Origin: DASYTH01 sp035942955
GTDB taxonomy: Bacteria > Actinomycetota > Actinomycetes > Mycobacteriales > Pseudonocardiaceae
Length of the DNA stretch: 64,000 bases
NCBI RefSeq assembly: GCF_035942955.1
Contig: NZ_DASZCQ010000030.1
Span: 1-64,000 of the forward strand
Reading direction: 5' to 3'
The notes under the pieces are model-generated. The model was not told the DNA's origin and did no database searches. It saw nothing but the letters and a program-made list of their open reading frames with translations. Shown in pieces: positions 8,854 to 17,913 of this stretch. The position numbers were made by a program, and so were the translations under genes. The first letter of the stretch is position 1; the number at the start of each line of letters is the position of its first letter.

Positions 8854-9606
8854 GTTGGCCACGGTGGTGGCAGCGGTATATCCGGCGAAGGTCATCAGCA
8901 CATCAAGGCCGCTGTCACCGGCCAGCCGGCGGAACTCATCGCGCGAGTAGTTTGTCACATCAAACTCGACCCGCGCGGTTCGCGGCTTTACTTCCGCTGG
9001 ATTTCGTATTTCGTAGCGCATCTCGAAGCTGACGCCGGTGGCCGTAAAACGCTGACGCCGGTGGCGGGTGACGGTGAGATCGCGATCGGCGGCCGCCCGG
9101 GTCCAGTCCACGACCCAATCGTCTTGCGCATTCGGCGAAAAATAGTCTGGTTTCGCGTCTGACGGAGCGGCCGTCTCCCGAACGAAGCCGAAGATGTCGA
9201 TGACGATGAATCCGTCGCTTGAGATAGCCGCCGCCATCGATTCGAGTGCCCGTGCCGCAGCGGAACGGTCCAGCAACTGAAATGCTTCTCGCGGGCAGAT
9301 CACCAGATCGAATACGCCGATCTCGTGACACGACCGTATATCACCGGCGACGGCCCGCGCACGCCCGCGCTCGGGTTCCGGAATCCGTCTTCGGGCTTCT
9401 TCCACCATTCCCTCGGCGATGTCCGCGAACGTCACGTACCGCGAAGTAGCCGCAAGCAGTGGCACGATGTTCCGACCGGATCCACACGGAATCTCCAGCA
9501 GGTGGTGCGGGTCGAGGGCCGAGACGAGCCGCCGGAGAAAAACGTGATCCGAAGTGTCGGGGTAATCGACATCGTAGAAGCTGGCCAGATCTTCGAAGCT
9601 ACCCAT
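8725..9606 (-). CDS. Class I SAM-dependent methyltransferase
   Basis: A 293-residue methyltransferase-fold protein. Motif I reads LLEIPCGSGRNIVPLL, followed by FADIAEGMVEEARRR and GDIRSCHEIGVFDLVIC, the usual motif I/post-I/II arrangement. The C-terminal half has a beta-rich insertion. The ATG at 9606 is preferred to longer frames because upstream sequence is the end of the transaldolase gene, which it overlaps by eight bases. With AdoMet decarboxylase in the same operon, an aminopropyl-transferring role in place of methyl transfer is possible but unproven. Confidence 0.8.
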   Translation of the reverse strand: MGSFEDLASFYDVDYPDTSDHVFLRRLVSALDPHHLLEIPCGSGRNIVPLLAATSRYVTFADIAEGMVEEARRRIPEPERGRARAVAGDIRSCHEIGVFDLVICPREAFQLLDRSAAARALESMAAAISSDGFIVIDIFGFVRETAAPSDAKPDYFSPNAQDDWVVDWTRAAADRDLTVTRHRRQRFTATGVSFEMRYEIRNPAEVKPRTARVEFDVTNYSRDEFRRLAGDSGLDVLMTFAGYTAATTVANSLRTVFVLGTDRSEEAGKRLERIRDDVTADSRISEPRGPDAR

Positions 9607-10573
9607 GGGATGCCAGGTTCTCGAAGTCCTCCATGGCGTGGATTGCTTCGTCACGGGTCGAGACAAGCGGCGCCAGCCGGTCGAACTCGGGTGGCTCGTA
9701 ACCGTCTTCGGCCACGTATCGCCGGACAACGCCGTTGCTTGTCACCCGTTCCCGGGTTTCGTTGTCGATCCGACCGTAATGCACGTCCAAGGCGGGCAAT
9801 CCCTGCTGGCCAAGGAATGACGGCGGCAGTGTGACGATCACCTCGCGATCCATCATTGCCCCATAGTGCCAGCAATCCGCACCGGGGCCGCCACGAAGAG
9901 AAGAGGCCAGGAGTGTGGTCGCCGTTCGGTAGCGGCGGAGCGAATGGTAGGCGGCTTCGAACACGACGCACTCCGCTCCGCGGAGCAGCCGTGGCTCATG
10001 ACCGACGTGTGGGCGAAGACCCAGCTCGCCGATGCGGCCCGCCATTAGGGTCAGGACGTGTCGTGGTCGAGCCGCGGAAGGCGGGCCCTCGAGCTGCGGG
10101 TCGGTGGCATCGGCGATGGTGCGTGCCGCGGTGGCGAGCTGGGCGACCGTGAAGCCCCAGGTGGCGTTGACGGAGACCCGGGCCGCCACGAGAGCTTGAA
10201 TGATGTCGATTCCCGCGCGGGTCAGCGGCACCTTTATTGTGGCGTTCGGCATCCGATCACGGATTTCGGCCGCCTGGCGGAGCATGGCTGGTGCGTCGAA
10301 CGCCGACCGGGGATCGAGTTGAATGCAGATGGGAATCGAAAGTCGACGGGACGCCAGATAGTCGGCCGAACGAGCGCCGCAAGCCAGGTAGAGATCCCAC
10401 CCTGACCTGCTCCGGCCGGCCAGTGGATGTCGCTTGTAGGCCTCGCGGAGAAGCATCGGATTGGTCGTGACACCGCTGAACGGACCGAGTCTGGATGCCG
10501 TGGTGACCGTCTGCCACTGTGGCTCGACGAGCTCTGGGGCCGAATCCCACCAGTATTCCACCGGCGCGCTCAT
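9599..10573 (-). CDS. Transaldolase family protein
   Basis: A 324-residue TIM-barrel protein with transaldolase signatures: TTNPMLLREAY (signature 1 type), IKVPLTRAGI with the Schiff-base lysine, and SVNATWGFTVAQ. Transaldolases move a dihydroxyacetone unit between sugar phosphates; some homologues in natural-product clusters build C7 or aminosugar precursors. The start overlaps the stop of the preceding dehydrogenase-like gene (ATGA), and the end overlaps the next methyltransferase gene. The sequence is divergent from housekeeping Tal, so a specialised substrate is likely. Confidence 0.82.
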   Translation of the reverse strand: MSAPVEYWWDSAPELVEPQWQTVTTASRLGPFSGVTTNPMLLREAYKRHPLAGRSRSGWDLYLACGARSADYLASRRLSIPICIQLDPRSAFDAPAMLRQAAEIRDRMPNATIKVPLTRAGIDIIQALVAARVSVNATWGFTVAQLATAARTIADATDPQLEGPPSAARPRHVLTLMAGRIGELGLRPHVGHEPRLLRGAECVVFEAAYHSLRRYRTATTLLASSLRGGPGADCWHYGAMMDREVIVTLPPSFLGQQGLPALDVHYGRIDNETRERVTSNGVVRRYVAEDGYEPPEFDRLAPLVSTRDEAIHAMEDFENLASHG

Positions 10574-11679
10574 CGGAGTGCGCCGTCACGGAGTTGGAGT
10601 TCTTGTTGTATGTGGGGGTGGACGACGACGCCGTCCTTGGTGACCAGGCCGCGTTGGGAGATGCGATCCGGCGCCCCGGTGTAGACCGACTCAGCGAGTG
10701 CGAGCAGATAAGGAAAAGCCGTTTGGGTCATCGCCGCCGTTGCCGTCAGGTAGACGAGCTTGGGCATGCAGTCGTTCTTGATGTGAATCACGCCGTGACG
10801 CTGGTACGCCTCGGTGAGCTCGCGGGTGCGCTGGTCCGCGGTCGGCAGGTATCCGGCGCCGTAACCACAGGTTACGTCGACGATGACCGAGCCAGGTCGC
10901 ATCTCGGCCACCATGTTGTCCGTCACGATCGGTTCGGTCCCATAGTTGGAAACGCGGATCGCGCCAATGATGACGTCGCACTGCGGAACGAGCTCGGCAA
11001 GAAGCTCGGGCGTGTTGAGCTCGCAGGAGACGTTCGGCGGCATGGTGGCGGCGAATCGACGAAGCCGCATTCGCGACTTTCCCACCACGGTGACGTCGGC
11101 GCCCAGCGCCGCTGCGGCTCGAGCGGCGGCGCCTCCGGCATTCCCGTGACCGATGACGAGGACGCGCGGCGCATCGACACCGGGCAGCCGACCCAACATC
11201 TTTCCACAACCACCCAACTGATCTTGCAAGTGGTAGGCGGCGTAGATGACCGCCATGTGTCCGGCCACCTCGGAGTCCGTCGTCATAAGGGGAAAGGACC
11301 CGTCGTCATCCTCGAACATCTCGTACGAGTAAGCGGAGACACGTTGGCTGGTGAGCACGGCCGCCAGTTCCGGCTTGTCGCCGAGGTAGAATGTCGCGCA
11401 GAGGTGTAATCCGGGCCGAAAATAGCGATACTCAAGAGGCGACGGGCAGCGACATTTGAAGACGATATCGCTCACGGTCCAAGCTTCTTCGGTGTCGACG
11501 ACCTTCGCACCGGCGTCTCGGTAATCGTCATCGGAGACGTGTTGGCCATCCCCGGCCCCGCTCTCGACATAGACGGCGTAGCCGTGCGCCGCAAAAGACG
11601 CGACTTCACTCGGCAACGCAATCACCCGCAGGTCGCCATCACGCGATTCTTTGACAACCGAGATACTCTTTTCGTCCAT
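10570..11679 (-). CDS. Alanine-dehydrogenase/PNT-fold NAD-binding protein with altered active site
   Basis: A 369-residue protein with the alanine dehydrogenase/transhydrogenase layout: an N-terminal substrate domain (VESGAGDGQHVSDDDY) and a dinucleotide-binding domain (VLVIGHGNAGGAAARAAAALG). Compared with recalled alanine dehydrogenase, the KVKEP motif holding the substrate lysine is KCRCP here, the catalytic histidine of the HLA motif is replaced (TFYLGD), and the aspartate after the second domain is lost (VTCGYGAG). It therefore is probably not an alanine dehydrogenase, though SEVAGHMAV and the C-terminal helix remain. ATG 11679 is preferred over a 22-residue extension. It is operonic with transaldolase. 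Confidence 0.75.
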   Translation of the reverse strand: MDEKSISVVKESRDGDLRVIALPSEVASFAAHGYAVYVESGAGDGQHVSDDDYRDAGAKVVDTEEAWTVSDIVFKCRCPSPLEYRYFRPGLHLCATFYLGDKPELAAVLTSQRVSAYSYEMFEDDDGSFPLMTTDSEVAGHMAVIYAAYHLQDQLGGCGKMLGRLPGVDAPRVLVIGHGNAGGAAARAAAALGADVTVVGKSRMRLRRFAATMPPNVSCELNTPELLAELVPQCDVIIGAIRVSNYGTEPIVTDNMVAEMRPGSVIVDVTCGYGAGYLPTADQRTRELTEAYQRHGVIHIKNDCMPKLVYLTATAAMTQTAFPYLLALAESVYTGAPDRISQRGLVTKDGVVVHPHIQQELQLRDGALR

Positions 11680-11793
11680 CACGATCCGTCCAATGATGCC
11701 GGGAAACGATCGCCGTCGTGGGTCGGGCGGGAGATAGTGCCACAAGATCGGCTGTTGAACTGAGACCGGCGGTCTACCCGGCTGGAAGTCCGA

Positions 11794-12135
11794 TCATCGG
11801 CTTTCACGATCGAGGAACCGGGTCTCGACATGCGCGCTCGGAAATCGGGACCTGATCAGTCCGACCGCCCGCTCCGGATTGGCTGCGCCGCAGACGAAAA
11901 TGTCGAACGCAACGAATTGGTACTCAGGCCACTCATGTAAACTGATGTGCGACTCGGCCAGTACGGCAATGGCGGTCAGACCATGGCCTTCCCCGAACTG
12001 ATGTGTGTCAATTTTGATCACAGTTGCCCCGCAAGCCTGCGCCATGTCGGTGAGCAACAGTGTTGCCTCGGCCTCCTCGAGCGATCGATCTACTCCGCTG
12101 ACATCCGCGATCATGTGTCGCCCCAACCGCCTCAT
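11794..12135 (-). CDS. speD: S-adenosylmethionine decarboxylase proenzyme-like protein (SpeD/SpeH class 1b)
   Basis: A 113-residue prokaryotic AdoMet decarboxylase. The start MRRLGRHMIADVSG is the standard opening strand, and AESHISLHEWPE contains the self-cleavage Glu-Ser pair that yields the pyruvoyl group, the catalytic His, and a downstream Cys in DIFVCG. The usual Thr before Trp in the motif is Glu here. Product would be decarboxylated SAM, the aminopropyl donor for polyamines, although some SpeD homologues act on other amino acids. No spermidine synthase is adjacent, so its partner may be one of the nearby methyltransferase-fold proteins. Confidence 0.87.
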   Translation of the reverse strand: MRRLGRHMIADVSGVDRSLEEAEATLLLTDMAQACGATVIKIDTHQFGEGHGLTAIAVLAESHISLHEWPEYQFVAFDIFVCGAANPERAVGLIRSRFPSAHVETRFLDRESR

Positions 12136-12618
12136 GGGTCCAAACTACTCACATTCCCTCTGGCCGACATCCCCCAGTTGGCCGCATTAATCCAAAAATG
12201 ATCTCAATTCGCGTGAATGATCCTTGGTCAATGAATTCCTGAATGCGTGTTTGGGGGCGTCGATTCAGGGTATACGGGCGCGTCGGCTCTGACCTGAACG
12301 AGGGATCCTCGCATGCCCCACATCGTCCCAGGTCACGGGCGTCCAGAAATGCTCATGGTCCAGGTCTCGGCGGATACCCGAGCCGTTGACCCGCGCCGAC
12401 CCCGGGGGCGGCGCGGTGTCGCCATGGTCTCTTGTGCCGGACTCTCCCACGTCCTGCCGTGCGCCACTCGACCTGACCGGATTGTCCGGTGCCAGCGAGG
12501 CGGCTCATCCCAGGTCGCCGCGGCTGGGCCGCCGCTGACCGGGATCTCCTCCTGCCGGTGCGGCGCCGCTGGTCGCGGCCGGCAGCTCGACTGGCCCCGG
12601 ACAATCTCGGATCATGTG
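12136..12618. other. Intergenic region without recognisable genes
   Basis: 483 bases between the AdoMet decarboxylase start and the end of the repeat-rich secreted-protein gene. I see no frame with family features. The 12140-12250 part is AT-richer than its surroundings and is the likely decarboxylase promoter. Confidence 0.4.
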
Positions 12619-14535
12619 TCAGAAACCGCCGCTGTCCCCGCTTCCCGTGGATCCGCCGTCGCTGCCGGAGCTGTCGCTACTGCCGAAGCTGCCGCTCGAA
12701 CCACCGAAGCTGGAACTGTCGCCGCCCCCGAAACCACTTGAGCTGTCCCCGCCACCGAAGCCGGAGCTGTCCGAACCGTCCCCACCGCCGAAGCCGGAGC
12801 TGTCGGAACCGTCCCCGCCGAAGCCGGAACTGTCCGAACCGTCCCCGCCGAAACCGGAACTGTCCGAACCGTCCCCGCCGAAACCGGAGCTATCCGAACC
12901 GAAACCGGACCCGTCGCCGTCCCCGAAACCGGAGCTGTCGCTTTCGCTGTCACCGAAACCCGTTGCGCCCTCGGCGTCGCCGAGGCCGTCCGAGTAGCCG
13001 GAACTGGTGAAGCCGTCGGAACTGTCGGCGTCTCCCGGGCCGATCGTGCCTTCGAAACCGCCGTTGTCGGAGTCGCCGAATCCACCGGCGCCGTCCGAAC
13101 CCATGGAGTCGTCGGTTGCGGGCTCGGAGCCGGTGCCGTCCCCGTCGAAGCTCTCGGGTGTCTCGGACTCGGACTCGGTGTTGCCATCCTGGCCGGGTTC
13201 GTCCGATGCCGGTTCGTCGGACAGTCCGGGTTCGCCAGGCTGGTCCGGGTCGAGGGACGTCGGTTCGTCGTAGTCCGGATTGTCCTGCGCCCTGCTGCGC
13301 GGGCTGTCCATCTGCGGCGCAACCGACGGCTCATCGTAGGTCGGGTCGAACTGCGCCCTACTACGCGGACTATCCATCTGCGGCGCAACCGACGGCTCAT
13401 CGTAGGTCGGATCGAACTGCGCCCTACTACGCGGGCTATCCATCTGCGGCGCAACCGACGGCTCATCGTAGGTCGGATCGAACTGCGCCTTGCTGCGGGG
13501 GCTGCCGGGACTCTTCTCCGGCGGCAGGCCCTGGTCCACCGGGCCGGGCCTGGTTGGCTGTTGATCGTCGTTTCCCGGCGCGGGTTCGTCGTAGTTCGGG
13601 TCGTGCTGGGCCTTGCTGCGGGGACTGTCCATCTGCGGAGCGGGTTCGGGCTCGTCCTGCATGGCCCGCGGAACGATCCGGGAGATGACCCGCCCGCGGT
13701 CGTCGACCGGGTGGCCGCCGAATGCGTCCCGTTCGGCGAGCTCGGCCCGGTTGAACTCATCCGCGCGCTGGTTGAACAGCCCGATGGCGAAATCGCGCTC
13801 CTGCTTCGTCTTGGCGTTGTTGATGGCGTCGAGCGCGTCGTGGAGCATTGCCCTGAACGTCGCCACACGGTCCTTGGCGGCCTGGTCTTCAAGGGAGCCG
13901 AGGAAGCTGCGCGCCAGCTCATCGTCGACCCTGGCCTTGTCCAGCGCCAGGTCGATGGCCGGGTTCGCCGGCTGCCATGACGGGTACTGGTTGACATAGC
14001 CCCGGGGCTCCGCATTGTCGAGCGCGTCGAGCTGCTCCTTGGACAGCGGCCGCTCGGAGAGCACCGGTCCGTAGAGATCGAGCGTGGGGAGATCCGGTGG
14101 CACCGGGGTGAGCGGTGGGAGATCCGGCTGCCGCAACGCGTTTTGGTCGCGGAGGTACTGCTCGTACCTGTCCCGCACCTTTGACCAGCTGTGTGACCTG
14201 AAGACGTCCTGGTCGAGGGGTGGGCGCGCCGGCCCGGGGAACGGACCCGGGCCCGGCGGGGTCACGGGCTGGAACGGCCCGGCCTGGGCGACCTGGACTC
14301 CCTGCGGTGCCGGACCGGCCGGCTCGTCGTCGGTGGGTGGGCCGACGGCGGCGCCGGCCGGAGTCGCCATTCCCGCGGCCAGCGTCACGGCCGCCGCCGC
14401 GGTCGCGCCCCGCCGAACGGAACGGCGAGCGCGGCGGCTCGGCCGGACCTCCTGACGCCACGCCCTGATGGCGTCCCGCACCGCTGTCAGCAGAACCCTC
14501 GTGGGGCTGCCGGCGGGCTTGTCGTCGGCACTCAT
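12619..14535 (-). CDS. Secreted low-complexity repeat protein
   Basis: A 638-residue protein that I cannot assign to a family. It begins with a basic region and a hydrophobic stretch (AAAAVTLAAGMATPAGAA) that looks like a long signal peptide. Residues about 70-300 are ordinary, helical sequence with a repeated Asn/Asp-rich ending; then come four 22-residue repeats built on PQMDSPRSRAQFDPTYDEP; the last 200 residues are Gly/Ser/Asp/Phe repeats of the GFGGDGSDSS type. The architecture suggests an extended cell-surface or matrix protein. The ATG overlaps the stop of the upstream SGNH gene (ATGA), so the two are co-translated. Confidence 0.7.
   Translation of the reverse strand: MSADDKPAGSPTRVLLTAVRDAIRAWRQEVRPSRRARRSVRRGATAAAAVTLAAGMATPAGAAVGPPTDDEPAGPAPQGVQVAQAGPFQPVTPPGPGPFPGPARPPLDQDVFRSHSWSKVRDRYEQYLRDQNALRQPDLPPLTPVPPDLPTLDLYGPVLSERPLSKEQLDALDNAEPRGYVNQYPSWQPANPAIDLALDKARVDDELARSFLGSLEDQAAKDRVATFRAMLHDALDAINNAKTKQERDFAIGLFNQRADEFNRAELAERDAFGGHPVDDRGRVISRIVPRAMQDEPEPAPQMDSPRSKAQHDPNYDEPAPGNDDQQPTRPGPVDQGLPPEKSPGSPRSKAQFDPTYDEPSVAPQMDSPRSRAQFDPTYDEPSVAPQMDSPRSRAQFDPTYDEPSVAPQMDSPRSRAQDNPDYDEPTSLDPDQPGEPGLSDEPASDEPGQDGNTESESETPESFDGDGTGSEPATDDSMGSDGAGGFGDSDNGGFEGTIGPGDADSSDGFTSSGYSDGLGDAEGATGFGDSESDSSGFGDGDGSGFGSDSSGFGGDGSDSSGFGGDGSDSSGFGGDGSDSSGFGGGDGSDSSGFGGGDSSSGFGGGDSSSFGGSSGSFGSSDSSGSDGGSTGSGDSGGF
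12755..12900 (-). repeat. 30-bp tandem repeats encoding Gly/Asp/Ser/Phe decapeptides
   Basis: About four to five near-identical 30-base units, read on the plus strand as variants of CCGAAGCCGGAACTGTCCGA followed by ACCGTCCCCG. On the minus strand each encodes GFGGDGSDSS. They form the core of the C-terminal low-complexity tail. Confidence 0.8.
13304..13500 (-). repeat. 66-bp tandem repeats
   Basis: Three almost identical 66-base units start at 13304, 13370 and 13436 and a diverged copy lies near 13600. They encode the 22-residue PQMDSPRS...YDEPSVA unit in frame. Near identity at DNA level suggests recent expansion. Confidence 0.88.
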
Positions 14536-16411
14536 TCGGAACTCCCTCCCTGTCCGGTGATGCCACAACCATGAGGCGGCGAGTAGGTCGCCATGCAGAA
14601 CAGCTCGTGCTCCGGTTCTCCGCCCGCACCGTCCGCACCGTCCGCACCGGGTGCGGGAGCCGGGCCGGGCTTGGTGAACTCGGCGAACCCGACCTTCCGA
14701 TCGGCGCTGGGTTCGGGTTTCCGTTCCGCCGCGTCCGCATCGGCGACCTTCTTGTCCACCGGTGCCCGCTCGAAGCCGGCTTCCCGCTTCGGCGCCGAGG
14801 CGGGCGGCGGGATGAACTCCACCGGCGTGTCACCGCCCGGCCGTTGCTTCTCCCCCGCCGGCGCCTTCGCCCGGAAGACCCGCCCGCGCCACGGGCGGGA
14901 CGGCAGCTCCGTGGCGCCCTCCGAATCCACAGTGGACTCGTCGCCCACCTCAACCGGCGTCTTCTCGTTGGCCGGGCTCGGAGCCGGCGGCGGCGACTGC
15001 TGATCATCCTGCGGTTTCGGGTGATCCTGCTGCTGGTCACCCTGCTTCTGCTTGGCGTCGGCCGGTGCCGAATTCTCCTCGTGGGCTGGCGGGAGTGCCG
15101 GCACGAGCGCGGCCACCGCGTCCAGCACGGTGGGTCCGGATGCCTTGTGTCTCACCGCGGGCTTGTGCGTCCGGTGGGGTTTGGCATGGCCGTGCTTGCC
15201 GTGATCGCTCTTCGCCCCTCCGGGCTTCGGTGGGTCGCCCTGCCTGGCCGCTTCCCCGGAGCGGGTCGGGTCGGTGGGTGCCGCGTCCTGAACGTCGGGC
15301 ACGAGGTCACCATCCCGGTCCGTCACCCCGGGACGGGCGTTGATGTTCCGGGGAATCGTGACCGTGCCGTCGCTCGCCGCGGGCGGCCGGATTCCGAGCA
15401 GCTTGGCGAGATCATCCGCGATCGGGTTGGCCAGCAGAGCCGCGCCCTTGTGGTTGGGCTGGAGCGGGTCGCGCTGCGGCTTGTCGGTGGCCTGCTCGTT
15501 GAAGACCGAGTCGCTGGTGTACGCCTCGTGTCCGGCGACGGCCTTGGACATGTCCACCAGGTTTGCGCACCGGCAGATCCGCACGGCCCGGCTGATCGCC
15601 TCGTTCAGGTCGAGCAGGAACTTCTGCAGGGTGGCGAGATCCCGCTGGTTGATCAGGGCCGCGGTGTGCGGGTTTCGCACGTCGATCGACACCGGATAGC
15701 TCGTGACGACGATCCGCGCGCCGGGCGCCCGCTCGGCGATCCCGGCCAGCACCTGCAGGATCCGCGCGACCAGCGTCGGCGCCCGGCCGAACTCCGATGT
15801 CGTTGCCTGGTCGAGGAATACCTGGTCGGGCGCGTTGACGTCCAGCAGGCCGCCCAACTTCGCGATCGCGGTGTCAAGATCGCCGGGCTTGGTGGTGTTG
15901 GACGGTTTGGCGACCGTGAGCACCCGGCCGAGGTCGGCGTCGTTGCCGCCGAAACCGACGATGACGATCTGGGCGTTGCGCCGGATCTGGTCGTGCTGGG
16001 CGGAATTGAGGATCGTCTCGCCGCCCTGCCCGTCCGGACCCTTCTGCGCGTAAAGAAGTCCGCGGTCACCGCGCCGGCCGCGGCCACGACGTTGGCGTCC
16101 ACCCGCAGGCCGGGTTTCTCGCTCGCAACCCGCGAGAGCGCCTGCAACGCCGGGGCGAGCCGGGAGCGGTGCCGTCGATCGGCGGGGTCGAAGTAGGCGT
16201 CGGAGATGTCGGCACCGGCCATGTACGAGTCGCCGACGACGTCGACCACCAGCGTCGTGCCCGGACCCGCCTGCGGGTCGGCCGCTGCCGACGGCACCAA
16301 CCCCAGTGCCGCGCCCGCGGCCACGACGCCGACCGTCATGGCGGACAGCAGCCGAGGAGGCCGGTGACATGCCGGGGCAGGAGCACGCTTTCTGGGCGAG
16401 GGAAGGTACAT
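14532..16411 (-). CDS. Secreted SGNH/GDSL-type hydrolase with internal frameshift
   Basis: Two frames together make one protein. From ATG 16411 (GAGAGGA upstream) come a signal peptide (MTVGVVAAGAALGLVPSAAA) and SGNH block I (VVGDSYMAG), continuing to AAGAVTADFF. The reading then continues one frame away with YAQKGPDGQGG and block III (GFGGNDADLG), and block V-like sequence DPLQPNHKGAALLA, the Asp/His region. A long Pro/Lys/Glu-rich tail follows. One base appears to be missing in the run CTTCTTTA near 16051-16057. It could be a sequencing error, a real inactivating mutation or -1 slippage. SGNH enzymes cleave esters; the substrate is unknown. It is coupled to the downstream repeat protein. 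Confidence 0.75.
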
Positions 16412-16647
16412 CGATGTTCCTCTCACTGGAATCCCCGACCTCGTGCGGCCAGCAGGCGAGCAGGGCCGCGGATCACCGGGTGATCGCCGCGCCGGGCAGG
16501 AACCCCCGGCCTGACCCGCATGATCCGGCCGACGCCGGGTTGCGGCTGACGCTTCCGCCTCGATCGTGGCGCGACCGGTCCCGGCCGGTCCATGCCGCAC
16601 AGGTGCGACATGGACGCGTTGGTGGGGTTGGTGCCAAGCTGGACCGG

Positions 16648-17913
16648 GTGCGCACGCAGTTCGAGCAGGACCGGGAGATGCCGAGGCGTGCGGCCGACGA
16701 ATCAGCCGTCCCTGAAGCCACGGCGGGCCTGCATCGGCAGGTACGCGGGATCGTGGCCGCGGTGGTGGTGCTGTCCCGGCTGGCTACTTTGGCCATGGTC
16801 GCGGTGAGCGTCGTCGGCGCCGTGCACAGTCACGCCTACACCCGGATTCCGTTGGCCGGCGCCGTGTACGCGGTGCTGGTCGGCTGGAGCGCGGTGCTGA
16901 TCACCCTGGTGCTGCGCCACCCGGCGGTGCCCGCTGGGGTACTGGTCGCCGACGTCATCGTCACCGCCGGCACGATGATCGTGCTGCCGCTTGCGGTGTC
17001 CAACCCGATTTTGTCGAATGTCTCCAATTCGTACCTGGAGCCGATCACGGTCAGCGTCGCGGTGGCCGTGGCGCTGATCAGCGGTTCGGCCCGGGCCACC
17101 GCGGCCGGCTGCAGCGCGCTGGCCGTCGCCTACGTCATCGCGCAGGCGCCGCTGTCCGACGGCGGCGCGGACATCGCCTCGCTGGTCAGCACGATCGGCT
17201 GGCAGGTCGGCACCGCCACCTGCAGCCTGGTGTTCATCCAGCGACTACGGCGGGCGGCTCACCAGGTGGACGTCGCCACCGCGCAGGTGATCACGGCCCG
17301 GGAACGGCTCGCCGCCCAACGCGCGCACACCGAGGAACGCACCCGGCACTTCCGCGAGCAGGTCCGCCGCTACCGCGACCTGCACGACGGCCCCCTGCGC
17401 ATCCTGACCGTGATCGCCGGTCCTGGCCCCGCCGCCCACCCCGACCCGGTGGTACGCCGGCACTGCGCGGTCAGCGTCAACATCCTGCGTGGCGCCGCGC
17501 CCGACGAAACCGGTGGCACCCTCACCGATCTGTCCCTGGCGTTGATGGAAGCCGGCGGTGAAAGCGCCGCCCTGGGGTTGCGCGTGGAGTACCACTTCGC
17601 CAACCTGCCAGACGATCTGCCCGCCGAGGTCGTCACGGCCCTGTGCCGGGCCAGCGCCGAAGCGTTGAGCAACGTCGCCGCGCACGCCGGCACCTCCCGC
17701 GCCCGGCTCACCGCCATGACCAGTGGGGACGGTGGCACGGCGGTGACCGTGGCGATCGTCGACCAGGGCAAGGGATTCGACCCGGCCACCACCGAGCTCG
17801 GCTACGGCATCCGGCACTCGATCATCGAGCGGATGACCGAGATCGGCGGAGCGGCCACAGTGGACAGTCACCCGGGCGAGGGCACCCGCATCGACCTGCG
17901 ATGGCCGGCATGA
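16648..17913 (+). CDS. NarL-type sensor histidine kinase
   Basis: A membrane sensor kinase of about 421 residues. Five or six hydrophobic helices occupy residues 40-215, then a coiled region, the HisKA_3-type phosphoacceptor in YRDLHDGPLR, and an HATPase domain with N-box SAEALSNVAAHAG, G1 box VDQGKGFD and GYGIRHSIIERM. The start is uncertain: GTG 16648 or ATG 16678. The stop overlaps the start of the response regulator (ATGA), a normal two-component pair. The signal sensed is unknown; little extracellular sequence is present between helices. Confidence 0.9.
   Translation: MRTQFEQDREMPRRAADESAVPEATAGLHRQVRGIVAAVVVLSRLATLAMVAVSVVGAVHSHAYTRIPLAGAVYAVLVGWSAVLITLVLRHPAVPAGVLVADVIVTAGTMIVLPLAVSNPILSNVSNSYLEPITVSVAVAVALISGSARATAAGCSALAVAYVIAQAPLSDGGADIASLVSTIGWQVGTATCSLVFIQRLRRAAHQVDVATAQVITARERLAAQRAHTEERTRHFREQVRRYRDLHDGPLRILTVIAGPGPAAHPDPVVRRHCAVSVNILRGAAPDETGGTLTDLSLALMEAGGESAALGLRVEYHFANLPDDLPAEVVTALCRASAEALSNVAAHAGTSRARLTAMTSGDGGTAVTVAIVDQGKGFDPATTELGYGIRHSIIERMTEIGGAATVDSHPGEGTRIDLRWPA

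Noticed and set aside
13304..13500. CRISPR array
   Set aside because: The 66-bp units are contiguous, lack variable spacers and stay in frame in one protein.
16045..16062. Programmed -1 ribosomal frameshift in the SGNH gene
   Set aside because: No canonical X-XXY-YYZ slippery heptamer or clear downstream pseudoknot; a single missing base is simpler.
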